Source: Anaerolineales bacterium (GTDB taxonomy: Bacteria; Chloroflexota; Anaerolineae; Anaerolineales; UBA4823). Taken from it: 64,000 bases of DNA. Each line of letters opens with the position of its first letter. The first letter of the stretch is position 1. Location of the stretch: positions 62,001 through 126,000 of the forward strand of contig JAFGJM010000010.1 of the NCBI GenBank assembly GCA_016929095.1, given 5' to 3'. The notes beneath the pieces are model-generated. The model saw nothing but the letters and a program-made list of their open reading frames with translations, ran no database searches and was not told where the DNA came from. The position numbers and the translations under genes were made by a program. Positions 33,437 through 43,335 of the stretch are shown one piece after another.

Positions 33437-34114
33437 ATGGATAGGTTTATATCTCTTATGATACTCATAATATGCGCACCAATTGTCTTTTCTACATTGT
33501 TTTGTTGGGTGGTTTTATATAACCTTGCAGGTTTGAAAAATGTCAAGCATCGGGGAATAAAATTCATCCTTCTTCCCCCAATTGCATTTACCATTGGTGC
33601 CGGCCTTGGAGTCTTGGTTTGCTTTGCTACTTACGATGGATGTTTTTCCAATTGGGATCAATTCTCTACCACACCACCTGAAAAAGCCACTAAAATTATT
33701 GCAGTCGATCCATCTGGCATTTGGGTGGAAACTAAATCAAAACGAATTTATCATAATGTGTGGGATGCAAACAACCTTACCACAGTCTGGGAACTGAGTT
33801 CGCCGCCAACACAATCATCCACCTCAGAAATTGGTGGATATATCGATTATAAACCGGCATGCACGCTTATGTTGGGAATCGTTGATAAAAAAGCTATTTG
33901 TAATAATCCTTGTGGTGAAGCAAGTATGATCCACTCCTATGCCCTCCGTTATAATGGTGATATATATTCCCGAGCCGTGTATGCTGGCAGTGGGCTTGGG
34001 TTATTAGCCATAATGGTATACGGTCCTATTGGAGGGGTTATTGTTTTTGGCATTCCTTTAGTCATTCTCTTCTCTTTTACCAATCTGGCCGATTATATCT
34101 ATAATTGGTATTAA
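33437..34114 (+). CDS. AT-rich membrane protein, paralog 2
   Basis: 225 residues with the same layout as the gene at 32434: two N-terminal helices, DGCFSNWDQFSTTPPEKATKI, IWVETKSKRIYHNV, a small Cys-containing region, and a C-terminal helix (GPIGGVIVFGIPLVILF). Conserved Cys in similar positions suggest disulphides outside the cell. Function unknown. The 286-bp gap before it holds no supported gene. Confidence 0.72.
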   Translation: MDRFISLMILIICAPIVFSTLFCWVVLYNLAGLKNVKHRGIKFILLPPIAFTIGAGLGVLVCFATYDGCFSNWDQFSTTPPEKATKIIAVDPSGIWVETKSKRIYHNVWDANNLTTVWELSSPPTQSSTSEIGGYIDYKPACTLMLGIVDKKAICNNPCGEASMIHSYALRYNGDIYSRAVYAGSGLGLLAIMVYGPIGGVIVFGIPLVILFSFTNLADYIYNWY

Positions 34115-34366
34115 CTAAGGCAGAAAATAGAGAAAACCATCAGCCCCCAAATACCTTCCTAAAACAATTCATGCTTGATATAAACGACTACTACCAATTT
34201 TCTTTTAGCCTTATTACCAGATACATATTCCTTTTACCTGTAACTTAATCACTTGTCACAAATCCCGGGGAACCTGTCACCGTTCACCGTACCCCTGACA
34301 CTTAAACAAATGACACTTATACACTTCTCTCCCATTCCCTGATAAAATAGCGCCCAAAGGAAACCG

Positions 34367-35185
34367 ATGATGATCGATTCAATCATGGATGTCAATCCCG
34401 TTATTTTGGCGTTATTAGCCACCCTCTTCACCTGGGGACTCACCGCCCTGGGTGCAGCCATGGTGTTCTTCTTCAAAACTATCGAAAAGCGCGTTCTCAA
34501 CACCATGCTGGGCTTTGCCGCCGGGGTGATGATCGCTGCCAGTTTCTTCTCTTTATTGTTGCCGGCTATCGAAGCCACCGAAGCGGATGGCGGCATTCCC
34601 TGGCTGCCGGCGGTAATCGGATTCGCTGCCGGGGGCGCCTTTTTACTCTTCATCGATATGATCCTGCCTCACCTGCATCTGGGGCTTTCTACCGATAAAG
34701 CCGAAGGGGTGAAAACCTCCTGGCATCGCAGTGTATTATTGGTGCTGGCTATCACCTTGCATAATTTCCCCGAGGGGCTGGCGGTGGGGGTGGCGTTTGG
34801 CGCCATTGCCGCCGGATTACCATCCGCCACATTGGCTGGCGCGATTGCACTGGCGTTGGGCATCGGGCTGCAGAACTTACCTGAAGGTGCGGCGGTCTCG
34901 ATCCCATTACGGCGGGAAGGATTTTCGCGGTTGAAGAGTTTCATGTATGGACAATCTTCAGGCATTGTGGAACCCATTGCCGGGGTGTTGGGGGCGATGT
35001 TGGTATTAATAATGAAACCGCTACTACCCTATGCCCTGTCGTTTGCAGCCGGGGCGATGATCTTCGTGGTGGTCGAAGAGCTGATCCCCGAAGCGCAGAG
35101 AGAAACCTACAACACCAACCTGTCCACGATTGGCGCCATGCTCGGTTTTGTGGTGATGATGTTCCTGGATGTTGCCCTGGGGTGA
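34367..35185 (+). CDS. ZIP-family metal transporter (GufA-like)
   Basis: 272 residues, eight predicted membrane helices. The metal-binding helix IV motif HNFPEGLAVGVAFG and helix V LQNLPEGAAVSIPL are the diagnostic ZIP motifs. It probably imports Zn(II) or related divalent metals. AAAGGAA precedes two possible in-frame ATGs (34367, 34370). TAAAAT lies about 20 bp upstream and could be its -10. Confidence 0.94.
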   Translation: MMIDSIMDVNPVILALLATLFTWGLTALGAAMVFFFKTIEKRVLNTMLGFAAGVMIAASFFSLLLPAIEATEADGGIPWLPAVIGFAAGGAFLLFIDMILPHLHLGLSTDKAEGVKTSWHRSVLLVLAITLHNFPEGLAVGVAFGAIAAGLPSATLAGAIALALGIGLQNLPEGAAVSIPLRREGFSRLKSFMYGQSSGIVEPIAGVLGAMLVLIMKPLLPYALSFAAGAMIFVVVEELIPEAQRETYNTNLSTIGAMLGFVVMMFLDVALG

Positions 35186-35548
35186 TGTCTTTTATATGGT
35201 ATGCAGGACCCCTTTGTCAGGAGGACAGAGGGGCAGAAATGCAAGACAACAGATAATTGAAAGCGGTTTTTAGTTAACTTCGTTTGTTAAGAATACGGAA
35301 ATTCTGGATTAAATAATTTATAATTACTCCGCCATATTCCAATTGCCAGTTGTTGTTCTCCGGTCACGAAATACTTCTAACAAATCCCCCTTTCGCCCAT
35401 ACCAAAATGTCTGATTATATGCTGCCCGATTCCTTTATACCCGTATACCTGATACCGATCAGCGATTCGCTACTCACTACGCACTATTCCCCATTTTCCT
35501 GATAACCTGATTATCCAGTTACCTTATTGCCTTTTCCCTTTACTCACC

Positions 35549-36625
35549 ATGCAACTACAAGATCTTGGCTTCAACCCCTGGTTTCAAACTCAGGCGCAAG
35601 CTTCGCAAAAGCCCGACTTGAGTATTGCCCGCGTCAGTGCGGTCAACAAGAACAGCTTCCTGGTGCGCAATGAAAGCTGTGAAGTGTTTGCCGAGCTGGT
35701 TGGCAGCCTGGCTTTTTCTATAGAATCCAGTTTGGATATGCCCACCGTGGGCGATTGGGTCACCGTGCAATACCACAATGACGACTCGTTCGCCGTAATT
35801 CATGGCGTATTCCCGCGTAAATCGGTACTGCGACGTAAGACGCCTTTCAAGAAGGTGGATTATCAATTGATCGCCGCCAATATCGACGCCGCCATCATCA
35901 TCCAGACGTGTGATTTCGATTTCAACCTGCGCCGGCTGGAACGTTATCTGGTGATGGTGGAAGACGGCCAAATCGAGCCGATCGTGCTGCTCACCAAGAG
36001 CGATCTGGTGAGCCCCGAGGTGGTGCAGCAACGTATCGACGAGGTGCAACAGGCGCATATTCACTGCCCGGTTTTCCCGCTTAGCAATCTCACTGGCAGC
36101 GGTTTAGCGCAGGTGCGCCAGTTATTGCAGCCCGCAAAAACCTATTGCCTGTTAGGGTCTTCGGGGGTGGGCAAATCTACCCTGATCAATAATCTAATGG
36201 GGCGCGACCAATTCGAAACCAATGAGGTGAGGGATAAAGACGGAAAAGGTCGGCATACCACCACCCGCCGCCAGTTGATCGTCCTGGATGAAGGCGCTCT
36301 GCTGATCGACACACCCGGCATGCGCGAACTGGCCAACATTGGCGCCGAGGAGGGCATCGACGAAGTGTTCGCTGACCTGCAAGAGCTGACGCAAAGCTGC
36401 CGCTTTTCCGATTGCACTCACACCCGTGAGAAAGGCTGCGCCTTGCTGGCAGCCGTGGAAAAGGGCGAAGTGAGTGAAGAACGCTACCGCAGTTACCTCA
36501 AGCTACTTAATGAATCCAGCTTTTATGAGATGAGTTACCAGGAAAGGCGTCAGAAGGATAAGGCGCAAGGGCGTATGTATAAAGAAGTCATGAAGCATCG
36601 AAAAAAAGACAGACGTGAAGAGTGA
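35549..36625 (+). CDS. rsgA: Ribosome small-subunit GTPase RsgA
   Basis: 358 residues. OB fold (about 25-100), then a circularly permuted GTPase with motifs in the order G4 (LLTKSDLV), G1 (GSSGVGKSTLINNLMG), G2 (TTTRRQL) and G3 (DTPGMREL), then a C-terminal zinc site CRFSDCTHTREKGCALLAAVEKG. RsgA assists late 30S assembly. The upstream 35186-35548 gap holds only short TACTCACTACGCACTA-like sequence. Confidence 0.95.
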   Translation: MQLQDLGFNPWFQTQAQASQKPDLSIARVSAVNKNSFLVRNESCEVFAELVGSLAFSIESSLDMPTVGDWVTVQYHNDDSFAVIHGVFPRKSVLRRKTPFKKVDYQLIAANIDAAIIIQTCDFDFNLRRLERYLVMVEDGQIEPIVLLTKSDLVSPEVVQQRIDEVQQAHIHCPVFPLSNLTGSGLAQVRQLLQPAKTYCLLGSSGVGKSTLINNLMGRDQFETNEVRDKDGKGRHTTTRRQLIVLDEGALLIDTPGMRELANIGAEEGIDEVFADLQELTQSCRFSDCTHTREKGCALLAAVEKGEVSEERYRSYLKLLNESSFYEMSYQERRQKDKAQGRMYKEVMKHRKKDRREE

Positions 36626-36745
36626 GGGGTGAAAGGTGATCCGTGATTTGGTACCGGGCAATCAAGTAATCGGTAATTAAACAAAAGATATTCTTGGTTT
36701 CTTAATTTCTTGGGTTCTTCATAGAATCTAATAATTTCTGCATTC

Positions 36746-38377
36746 CTAAGGTAATGCTTCATACACAGATAGATTATCAAACAAGACCTTAAAACCGTTG
36801 GTCTCAAAACCAAAACCACCGGCAGAAATCGCTATAGCGCCAAGAGCTTGTTCATCGTTGTGGATCGAGGCAATTTCACCCTGCCCGTTGATGATCACCG
36901 CCATCGAATATTCGTCACACTGCACTTCAATCTGATTTGTGGAACCAGGCGGCTTCAGGCTGATTACCGGATATGAGCCAGCATCAAGGTACTCACCATC
37001 AATCACCTGATTAGAAAATATGATGCTATCCAGGGGATTGAATGTAAAGGAATGAAAATTATTTTCATCCCGATAATAACAATACACATAAAATGAGCCG
37101 TAGCCGGTTGTGTATTCAGCGGGAATCAGGGCGTCAAATTTCACCGACCTGGGTAAAAAATCTGCCGGAATGACAATATCTTGTCCACCTTGTTCACCTA
37201 TGACTTCGATCGCGTAGCTACCATTCTCGACACCGAAAATGGCATTGTTTCCCGAACCGATTGGCCAGCCCTGATCGCTTGAGAAATCATAAAAAAGGAC
37301 GCCATCCACAGTCACGGGCTGGATCGCTTGAGTGGATTCGACTTCTATCTGTGGCGCCATAACCTCCACCGGTGTGGATAGCAATCCTGGCGTACTGTGA
37401 GTGCTGCGGTTTGTCAGACCGAAGTACAGGCTCGCAGTGCTGCATAGCATCATCAGACAGGAAACTACCAACCCGCCAATCGAGATCGCCCAGCGCAAGG
37501 CAGAGGGACGCTTTTGGGTTTGTGCCTGGACGGGCTGCGCCGGAGGCAGGCTGGCACCCCGGGTTTCTTCCTTGGGCTCAATGAAATCTTCATCCACATC
37601 TTCCTCGACGCCGCCCTCATCAAGCTTTGGCAGCAAATCATGCTCATCCACCGGGCTCTCAAACAACCTCAGGCGCGGTGTAGGCAGCGCCGGATCGTTT
37701 AGTGCAGTTTCAATGGCTAATAAATCCGCCTGCACCTGGGCTGTCATCTCCAGGTCGCCCGCGTTTAAGAACAGATCACCTGCATCGAGCACTTGATCGG
37801 CAACCTGGATCATTAAATTGCATCTTTCTTCCAAAGCCAGACTTTCCATCGTCGCCACCAACAGCCGGGCGCTTTGCAGTTTTTCCAATGCTTTCTGACG
37901 CAGATAAGCCTGTTCCAGTAAAGCATCGTCCAACTGGGCTGCGAACTCTTGTAAACTATCGGCTAATCCGGGTTGGCGCGCTTCCGGCGCGGCTTTGTAC
38001 AAGGCGGAAAGCAGCGTGATGGCGCGCGGCAACAGGTTACACGCCACACCGCTGCCCGCTGCCAGCGCTTCCTGCGCTGCCTGCTCGCAATTCTGACGAC
38101 CGTCTGCAAATCCCGCCTGGCGCTCTGCGGAGTCATCCAATTCCAATGCCCGGTTCAGTTGCGCTTCGACAACCATCAGGCGCATATGCCCAGTCAGGAT
38201 AGGGTCATCCAGGGTATTTTTTTTCAGCCGCGCCAGTCCCTCAGCGATAATGCCCTCCAGCGCAGCGCTATCCGGAGTTAGCGCCAGTTTCCTGAAAGCC
38301 TGCCGTGTTCGCTCGAGCCAGGCGTAGTCCTCGTTTTGTGGATTTCTTTCATTGACTGCGTTTTGGTTTGTAGTCAT
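36746..38377 (-). CDS. Single-pass membrane protein with helical and jelly-roll-like domains
   Basis: 543 residues from MTTNQNAVNERNP, which has AGGAG upstream. Residues 15-225 are all-helical with tandem helical hairpins; an acidic linker follows (VEEDVDEDFIEPKEE), one membrane helix (WAISIGGLVVSCLMMLCS), and an external domain of about 200 residues (LFYDFSSDQGWPIGSGNNA to NLSVYEALP) with the beta-sandwich pattern of concanavalin-like DUF1080-type folds. 16 bp downstream of the coiled-coil membrane gene, so the two form an operon. Function unknown. Confidence 0.75.
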   Translation of the reverse strand: MTTNQNAVNERNPQNEDYAWLERTRQAFRKLALTPDSAALEGIIAEGLARLKKNTLDDPILTGHMRLMVVEAQLNRALELDDSAERQAGFADGRQNCEQAAQEALAAGSGVACNLLPRAITLLSALYKAAPEARQPGLADSLQEFAAQLDDALLEQAYLRQKALEKLQSARLLVATMESLALEERCNLMIQVADQVLDAGDLFLNAGDLEMTAQVQADLLAIETALNDPALPTPRLRLFESPVDEHDLLPKLDEGGVEEDVDEDFIEPKEETRGASLPPAQPVQAQTQKRPSALRWAISIGGLVVSCLMMLCSTASLYFGLTNRSTHSTPGLLSTPVEVMAPQIEVESTQAIQPVTVDGVLFYDFSSDQGWPIGSGNNAIFGVENGSYAIEVIGEQGGQDIVIPADFLPRSVKFDALIPAEYTTGYGSFYVYCYYRDENNFHSFTFNPLDSIIFSNQVIDGEYLDAGSYPVISLKPPGSTNQIEVQCDEYSMAVIINGQGEIASIHNDEQALGAIAISAGGFGFETNGFKVLFDNLSVYEALP

Positions 38378-38393
38378 CGTTTGGGGCTCCTGG

Positions 38394-40319
38394 CTAACGG
38401 AAGGATTTTGTTTTGGGAGAAATATCTTTACCAAACAAAAAGTCTTTCACTTGCTGCAATATGCTGTTTGGCTCTGATTGGGGCTGATTGAGTTTTTGCT
38501 GGCGGAGGAACTCTTGTATCTCCGGATCCAGGCGGCGATTCACCTTATTATCGCCAAATGCCTTGAGTTCTTCGGCAGTAAATTCCTTTTTAGCTTCGAT
38601 CGCCGTACGGAAAATCGTTTTAGAGAGCGTCTTGCGCAATCCCGTGGAAAATTCTTTGAACGATTTGGTCACTTCGAAGTTCTCATCCGAATAGATTTGC
38701 TTGAAGTATGGGATGCGGCTCAACGCGGCATCGGCCACATCGCCGAAGGTTTCGATGGCGGTTGTAAGGTCAGCCAGTTGATTGGCAGCTCCCTCAGGTA
38801 CGTCTGCCAGGTCTTTGAAAGCCTCCTGGTGCGCCTTTTGAATTTGCTTGTATTTCTGACCTAAAGATCTGAGCTTATTCCCCACATCCTGCACCATTTC
38901 GATCTTGTCGTTGTAATCGCCAACCTTTTCCACCATGTCATCCAGCGTACCTTTGAATTCCTTGAGCTGTTTCGTAAGGCGCTTCTTGCTCTCTTCGCTG
39001 ATTCCCTGAATGCCGTCGAGCAAATCGATGCCTTTGTCAGCAGAGTTCGAAAGTGTCTCCAGTGTTTCCTTGTATTTCTCGAGGGCCTCTTTCTCGCTTT
39101 GTAATAAACCTTTACGCTCAGGTTTCTTTTCCTTTTTCTCTTTTTTTTCTTTCTCCGTTTTGGCTTCTTTCTCTTTTTGGGCGCCTTTTTTATTCGGCGG
39201 TGCTGTTTGTTTCGATACGGGTGGTGGGGGTGGGGCTGGCGGTTTTGCCAGCGCTGTATTTAAAACGCTCACCACCACTGCGCCTCCGGAGACTGCCGCG
39301 CCGCCCAGCCCCATCGCCAACCCAGCAATACCTATGGCGGTTGGTATACCGCCCGGAATTACTGGTAAATGGCTCGTAGATGGGCTAACAGGCGGTTCAG
39401 CCCCTTCATGTCCCGGTTGGATGCTTGAACCATCACCTGGTTGGATCGGCGCCTCACTTTCCCCAATTGGGGGCGCCGATTGGGGAGGCGCGACCGGTGC
39501 GCTTCCTTCCCCGCCAGTAGAACCTGGAGTTGAATCTTGGTAAGCCGGAATGATAATGGTCTTGGAATCGCCGCGATGGTTCAGACAGGTATACTGCACT
39601 TCCAGGCGCGTCTCATTACCGTCCCACATTACCGAATGTGTTTCTACCCCGTTGATGAATAAGGCATGACCGATGATATCAACAGGTTGGCCTTTCTCGT
39701 CAATAAAGTCAATCGCCGGTGAAAGCACATCCCCAGGCTTCAAGTTATCAATATTGGTGATCACCGGGTAACAATCGCTGACTGCCTCTGTGGGCGTGAC
39801 GCCAAAAGCTTCGGGATTCTCAACATAAAAAAAAGGTAGGTCTTCTGTAAGAAGACATTTTATCAAGGTACCGTTATCAAAATGACAGTGGATCTCCGGA
39901 TATCCAGGATATGTCCAATCGGGGAAAAAGAGGCTGCCATTAGGCCCACCTGAAAATGTGCCATAAAGTGTTTTGGGCCCGGACAGTTTATCGTTGATAC
40001 AGCTATAAGCTGTAAAGGTGGCCTGACCATAGGCTTCTCCCCCATCCAAACCCACATTCCATACCTCTACGATGTTACGCACTTCCTCATCACCGCAAAC
40101 AAATGAATTATAAGCAATAACGATCTGAGGCGGCACTTCTTGGTTCAACCCTTTCTCTCGAATTGTTCCTGAAACGGTGCCGGACATTTGACCTGTTGGT
40201 AAAGTAATCGGGCTTGCCCGGACGGGGGTTATCCTGGCGATGAATATAAAATTACTCAAACCGATCAAGCAAATCCAAAAAAGCCAGATGATAATCCTGG
40301 AACGAGTATGGTTTTGCAT
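38394..40319 (-). CDS. Exported/membrane protein with long coiled-coil C-terminus
   Basis: 641 residues. Signal peptide (7-31), an external region with several Cys (CGDEEVRN, CHFDNGTLIKC), a Pro/Ser linker, a glycine-rich membrane helix (AIGIAGLAMGLGGAAVSGGAVVVS, about 325-355), then a PPPPP/Lys-Glu tract and about 240 residues of helix and coiled coil (KEALEKYKETLETLSNSADKG). The order places the coiled coil on the inside. Co-transcribed with the gene at 36746. No known family recognised. Confidence 0.75.
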   Translation of the reverse strand: MQNHTRSRIIIWLFWICLIGLSNFIFIARITPVRASPITLPTGQMSGTVSGTIREKGLNQEVPPQIVIAYNSFVCGDEEVRNIVEVWNVGLDGGEAYGQATFTAYSCINDKLSGPKTLYGTFSGGPNGSLFFPDWTYPGYPEIHCHFDNGTLIKCLLTEDLPFFYVENPEAFGVTPTEAVSDCYPVITNIDNLKPGDVLSPAIDFIDEKGQPVDIIGHALFINGVETHSVMWDGNETRLEVQYTCLNHRGDSKTIIIPAYQDSTPGSTGGEGSAPVAPPQSAPPIGESEAPIQPGDGSSIQPGHEGAEPPVSPSTSHLPVIPGGIPTAIGIAGLAMGLGGAAVSGGAVVVSVLNTALAKPPAPPPPPVSKQTAPPNKKGAQKEKEAKTEKEKKEKKEKKPERKGLLQSEKEALEKYKETLETLSNSADKGIDLLDGIQGISEESKKRLTKQLKEFKGTLDDMVEKVGDYNDKIEMVQDVGNKLRSLGQKYKQIQKAHQEAFKDLADVPEGAANQLADLTTAIETFGDVADAALSRIPYFKQIYSDENFEVTKSFKEFSTGLRKTLSKTIFRTAIEAKKEFTAEELKAFGDNKVNRRLDPEIQEFLRQQKLNQPQSEPNSILQQVKDFLFGKDISPKTKSFR

Positions 40320-40757
40320 ATTGCCTCCGATGTTGGATAAAGCAGATATAGTAGCAACACAATAATATTTTAGTGAAGCCTGTGAACGTAATGATATGAG
40401 TTTTGTTTTTCAGTGTTAGTGGCTAATAGTTGTGAATATAGACAAAATTCTCCAACTTTCGAAGATGCCAAGTATACATTCTTTTATACAGTAATTATGC
40501 TGACATAAATATTAAGAATAAATTAATGAATTATGTGTGAGACGACTATCTTTACATAGATGAGACCATTCGGGCTTTAATCACAGGCGGAGTATATGCC
40601 GGTTTTAATCAATGTTGTAAGGTTTTAGAGAAGAAAAACTCTTCTTTCCGCTCAGGGCGATATTCTGCTTTGGGGATTGTCTTTAACCATAAAATATCAT
40701 TTTTGATATACTAAATTAATACTAAAAAGTGTGTTTTCATTTTCTCAGGAGCTACCC
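40320..40757. other. AT-rich intergenic region between divergent genes
   Basis: 438 bp, strongly AT-rich, between the coiled-coil gene (minus) and the Nei-like gene (plus). It must contain both promoters, but I see no convincing -35/-10 pair, repeat or small gene in it. Confidence 0.5.
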
Positions 40758-41588
40758 ATGTTCGAAATCCCTGAAATTATCACCCTCACCCAACAAATAA
40801 ATCAAAATCTCACCGGCAAGATCATCCGCCAGGGCAGTTTGGGAAACAGCCCGCACAAATTTGTCTGGTATAACCGCAGCCATGAGGAATTTGCCAGCCT
40901 CACGAAGAGAAAAACGGTAGGCGTAGCCTGGTCCAAGGGACGCTGGCTGTTCATCCCGTTGGAGCCGGGTTATGTGCTGGTCTTTGGTGAGTTTGGCGGA
41001 AAATTAATCTTTCACCCGGCTGGTTCAGAGATGGATAAGAAATATCACCTGTGGCTGGATTTCGAAGAAGGGTCATTCCTTACGGCTTTCACCCAGATGT
41101 GGGGCGCCATGGAGCTATACGAAGCCGGAAAAGAGCAGGAAAGACAATACATCAAAGGGATGCGTCCCACTCCGATGGTATCAGAGTTCAGCCTGGTGTA
41201 TTTCAACGATTTGATCGATGAATTATTGAAAGGGGAAAAACGCTCTGTAAAAAGTCTGCTCACCCAGGACCAGCTCATCCCCGGTTTGGGTAACGCTATC
41301 GCCCAAGATATCATGTTCAACGCCGGTTTACACCCCCGGCGGTCATTGGCCGATCTCAACTCCGTGCAGCGTCAGGCGCTTTATGTCGCCATCCGCAATA
41401 CGCTGGAAGAAGCCATCCACAAGGGCGGGCGCTACGACGAATTTGACCTTTTTGGGCAGCGCGGTAAATATGTGCGTCTGATGGACAGCAAAGCGGCCGG
41501 TCAGCCTTGCCCTGTGTGCGGCGCAACGATCGAGAAAATGCAGTATTTGGGCGGGGCATGCTATTTCTGCCCGAGCTGCCAGGAGTAG
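40758..41588 (+). CDS. Fpg/Nei-family protein without catalytic Pro2
   Basis: 276 residues from MFEIPEIITL, with AGGAG upstream. The H2TH region (QDQLIPGLGNAIAQDIMFNAGLHPRRS) and C-terminal zinc finger (CPVCG, CYFCPSCQE) are those of Fpg/Nei DNA glycosylases. The active N-terminus of the family, MPE(L/G)PE, reads MFEIPE: Glu3 is kept but the Schiff-base Pro2 is Phe, and the zinc-finger Arg position reads Gly in GGACYF. It may bind DNA or excise by another route. 3 bp upstream of the glucosidase gene. Confidence 0.85.
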   Translation: MFEIPEIITLTQQINQNLTGKIIRQGSLGNSPHKFVWYNRSHEEFASLTKRKTVGVAWSKGRWLFIPLEPGYVLVFGEFGGKLIFHPAGSEMDKKYHLWLDFEEGSFLTAFTQMWGAMELYEAGKEQERQYIKGMRPTPMVSEFSLVYFNDLIDELLKGEKRSVKSLLTQDQLIPGLGNAIAQDIMFNAGLHPRRSLADLNSVQRQALYVAIRNTLEEAIHKGGRYDEFDLFGQRGKYVRLMDSKAAGQPCPVCGATIEKMQYLGGACYFCPSCQE

Positions 41589-41591
41589 GTT

Positions 41592-43286
41592 ATGAAGAAA
41601 GCATGGTGGAAAGAAAGCATCGTTTACCAGGTCTACCCGCGCAGTTTTTACGACAGCAACGGAGACGGCATTGGTGATTTGCGCGGCGTCATTCAGAAGC
41701 TGGATTATCTCAAGACATTAGGCGTGGATGTGGTTTGGCTGTCGCCAGTGTATAAATCACCTAACGATGACAACGGGTACGATATCAGCGATTATCAGGA
41801 TATCATGGATGATTTTGGGGCCATGGCGGATTGGGAAGAGCTGCTAGATGAAATGCATCAGCGTGGCATAAAGCTGATCATGGACCTGGTGGTCAATCAT
41901 ACATCCGACGAACACCCCTGGTTTGTAGAGGCGCGCAAGTCTCGGGATAATTCTTACCGTGATTTTTATTATTGGCGACCCGGCAAAGACGGCGCCGAAC
42001 CCAATAACTGGTTATCTTTTTTCGGCGGTTCAGCCTGGGAATATGATTCTGCCACCGATGAATATTATTTACACATGTTCACCAAAAAGCAGCCCGATCT
42101 CAATTGGGAAAACCCCAGGGTGCGCCGTGCGGTCTATGACATGATGCACTGGTGGTTGAAAAAGGGCATCGACGGCTTTCGCATGGACGTCATCACTCTA
42201 ATTTCTAAAACGCCTGGTTTACCGGATGCGCCGGTTACCAGCACCGAGATGCCTTACCAGTTCCCTGGCGATCTGGTTTTCCATGGACCGCGGCTGATGG
42301 AGTTTTTGCGTGAAATGAAGCAAGAAGTCTTATCCAAGTACGATATGCTCACAGTAGGTGAGGCGGCAACGGCAACCCCAGAGATTGGTATCGAGATCAC
42401 TCACGAAGAAACCGGCGTACTTAATATGCTCTTTCAATTCGAGCATGTGGAATTGGATTCCGCAGAACCCCACGGCGTCGGAAAATGGCAGCATAAACCA
42501 CTGGATCTGCTCGAGATGAAGCGCGTGATGACCAACTGGCAAAAGGCGTTGGAAGGCAAAGGCTGGAACAGCCTCTATTTTTCCAATCACGACCAGCCGC
42601 GGCAGGTTTCACGCTTCGGCGATGATGGTGAATACCGGGTTGAATCCGCCAAGATGCTGGCAACCTTCCTGCATATGCAGCCAGGGACACCTTATATTTA
42701 CCAGGGGGAAGAGATCGGCATGACCAATGTAAAATTCGAGTCGATAGAAGACTATCGCGATATCGAAACCCATAATATGTACCGCATTGCCGTTAATGAA
42801 ATGGGGTTCGACCCACGGTTTGTGATGGAAATGATCTACAGCAAAGGTCGAGATAATGCCAGAACACCCTTTCAATGGGATGATATGGAAAATGCCGGTT
42901 TCACCCACGGATTACCCTGGATAAAAGTCAATCCCAATTACAAAGAAATCAATGCCGCCAATGCGTTGGCTGACCCCGATTCGATTTTTTATTACTACCA
43001 GCGCCTGATACGATTGCGCAAGCAACACCCCATCATCGTTTATGGCACATACACTCTAATTTTGGATGACCACCCACAAATTTATGCTTTCACCCGTAGT
43101 ATGAAGGGTGAGCGCCTGTTGGTGGTCTTGAATTTCTCGGGCGACACCCCTGCATTCTCACTCCCGGCGCCTTTGGCCTTGGAGAACCAAGAGCTACTGA
43201 TCAGCAATTATCCAGTCGATGCCGAAAAGGATATCTGCCAGATTACATTGCGACCCTATGAGGCGCGTGTTTACCGCTTGTGGTAA
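41592..43286 (+). CDS. GH13 alpha-glucosidase (oligo-1,6-glucosidase type)
   Basis: 564 residues, intracellular, starting KKAWWKESIVYQVYPRSF. The catalytic set is complete: nucleophile Asp199 in GFRMDV, acid/base Glu257 in TVGEAAT, Asp334 in SNHDQPRQVSRFG. The QPDLNWENP loop is that of GH13_31 enzymes acting on isomaltose-type or alpha-1,4 oligosaccharides; trehalose-6-phosphate hydrolase cannot be excluded. Translationally linked to the Fpg/Nei-like gene, an odd pairing. Confidence 0.94.
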   Translation: MKKAWWKESIVYQVYPRSFYDSNGDGIGDLRGVIQKLDYLKTLGVDVVWLSPVYKSPNDDNGYDISDYQDIMDDFGAMADWEELLDEMHQRGIKLIMDLVVNHTSDEHPWFVEARKSRDNSYRDFYYWRPGKDGAEPNNWLSFFGGSAWEYDSATDEYYLHMFTKKQPDLNWENPRVRRAVYDMMHWWLKKGIDGFRMDVITLISKTPGLPDAPVTSTEMPYQFPGDLVFHGPRLMEFLREMKQEVLSKYDMLTVGEAATATPEIGIEITHEETGVLNMLFQFEHVELDSAEPHGVGKWQHKPLDLLEMKRVMTNWQKALEGKGWNSLYFSNHDQPRQVSRFGDDGEYRVESAKMLATFLHMQPGTPYIYQGEEIGMTNVKFESIEDYRDIETHNMYRIAVNEMGFDPRFVMEMIYSKGRDNARTPFQWDDMENAGFTHGLPWIKVNPNYKEINAANALADPDSIFYYYQRLIRLRKQHPIIVYGTYTLILDDHPQIYAFTRSMKGERLLVVLNFSGDTPAFSLPAPLALENQELLISNYPVDAEKDICQITLRPYEARVYRLW

Positions 43287-43335
43287 CGCGATAGGTATCT
43301 ACGCGCAGGCTTTTCAGTCTGGAATAGCAATAGGC

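Noticed and set aside
39010..39543. 177-residue plus-strand ORF rich in Phe, Ser and Pro
   Set aside because: Antisense to the Lys/Glu and Pro tracts of the coiled-coil protein, which explain its composition.
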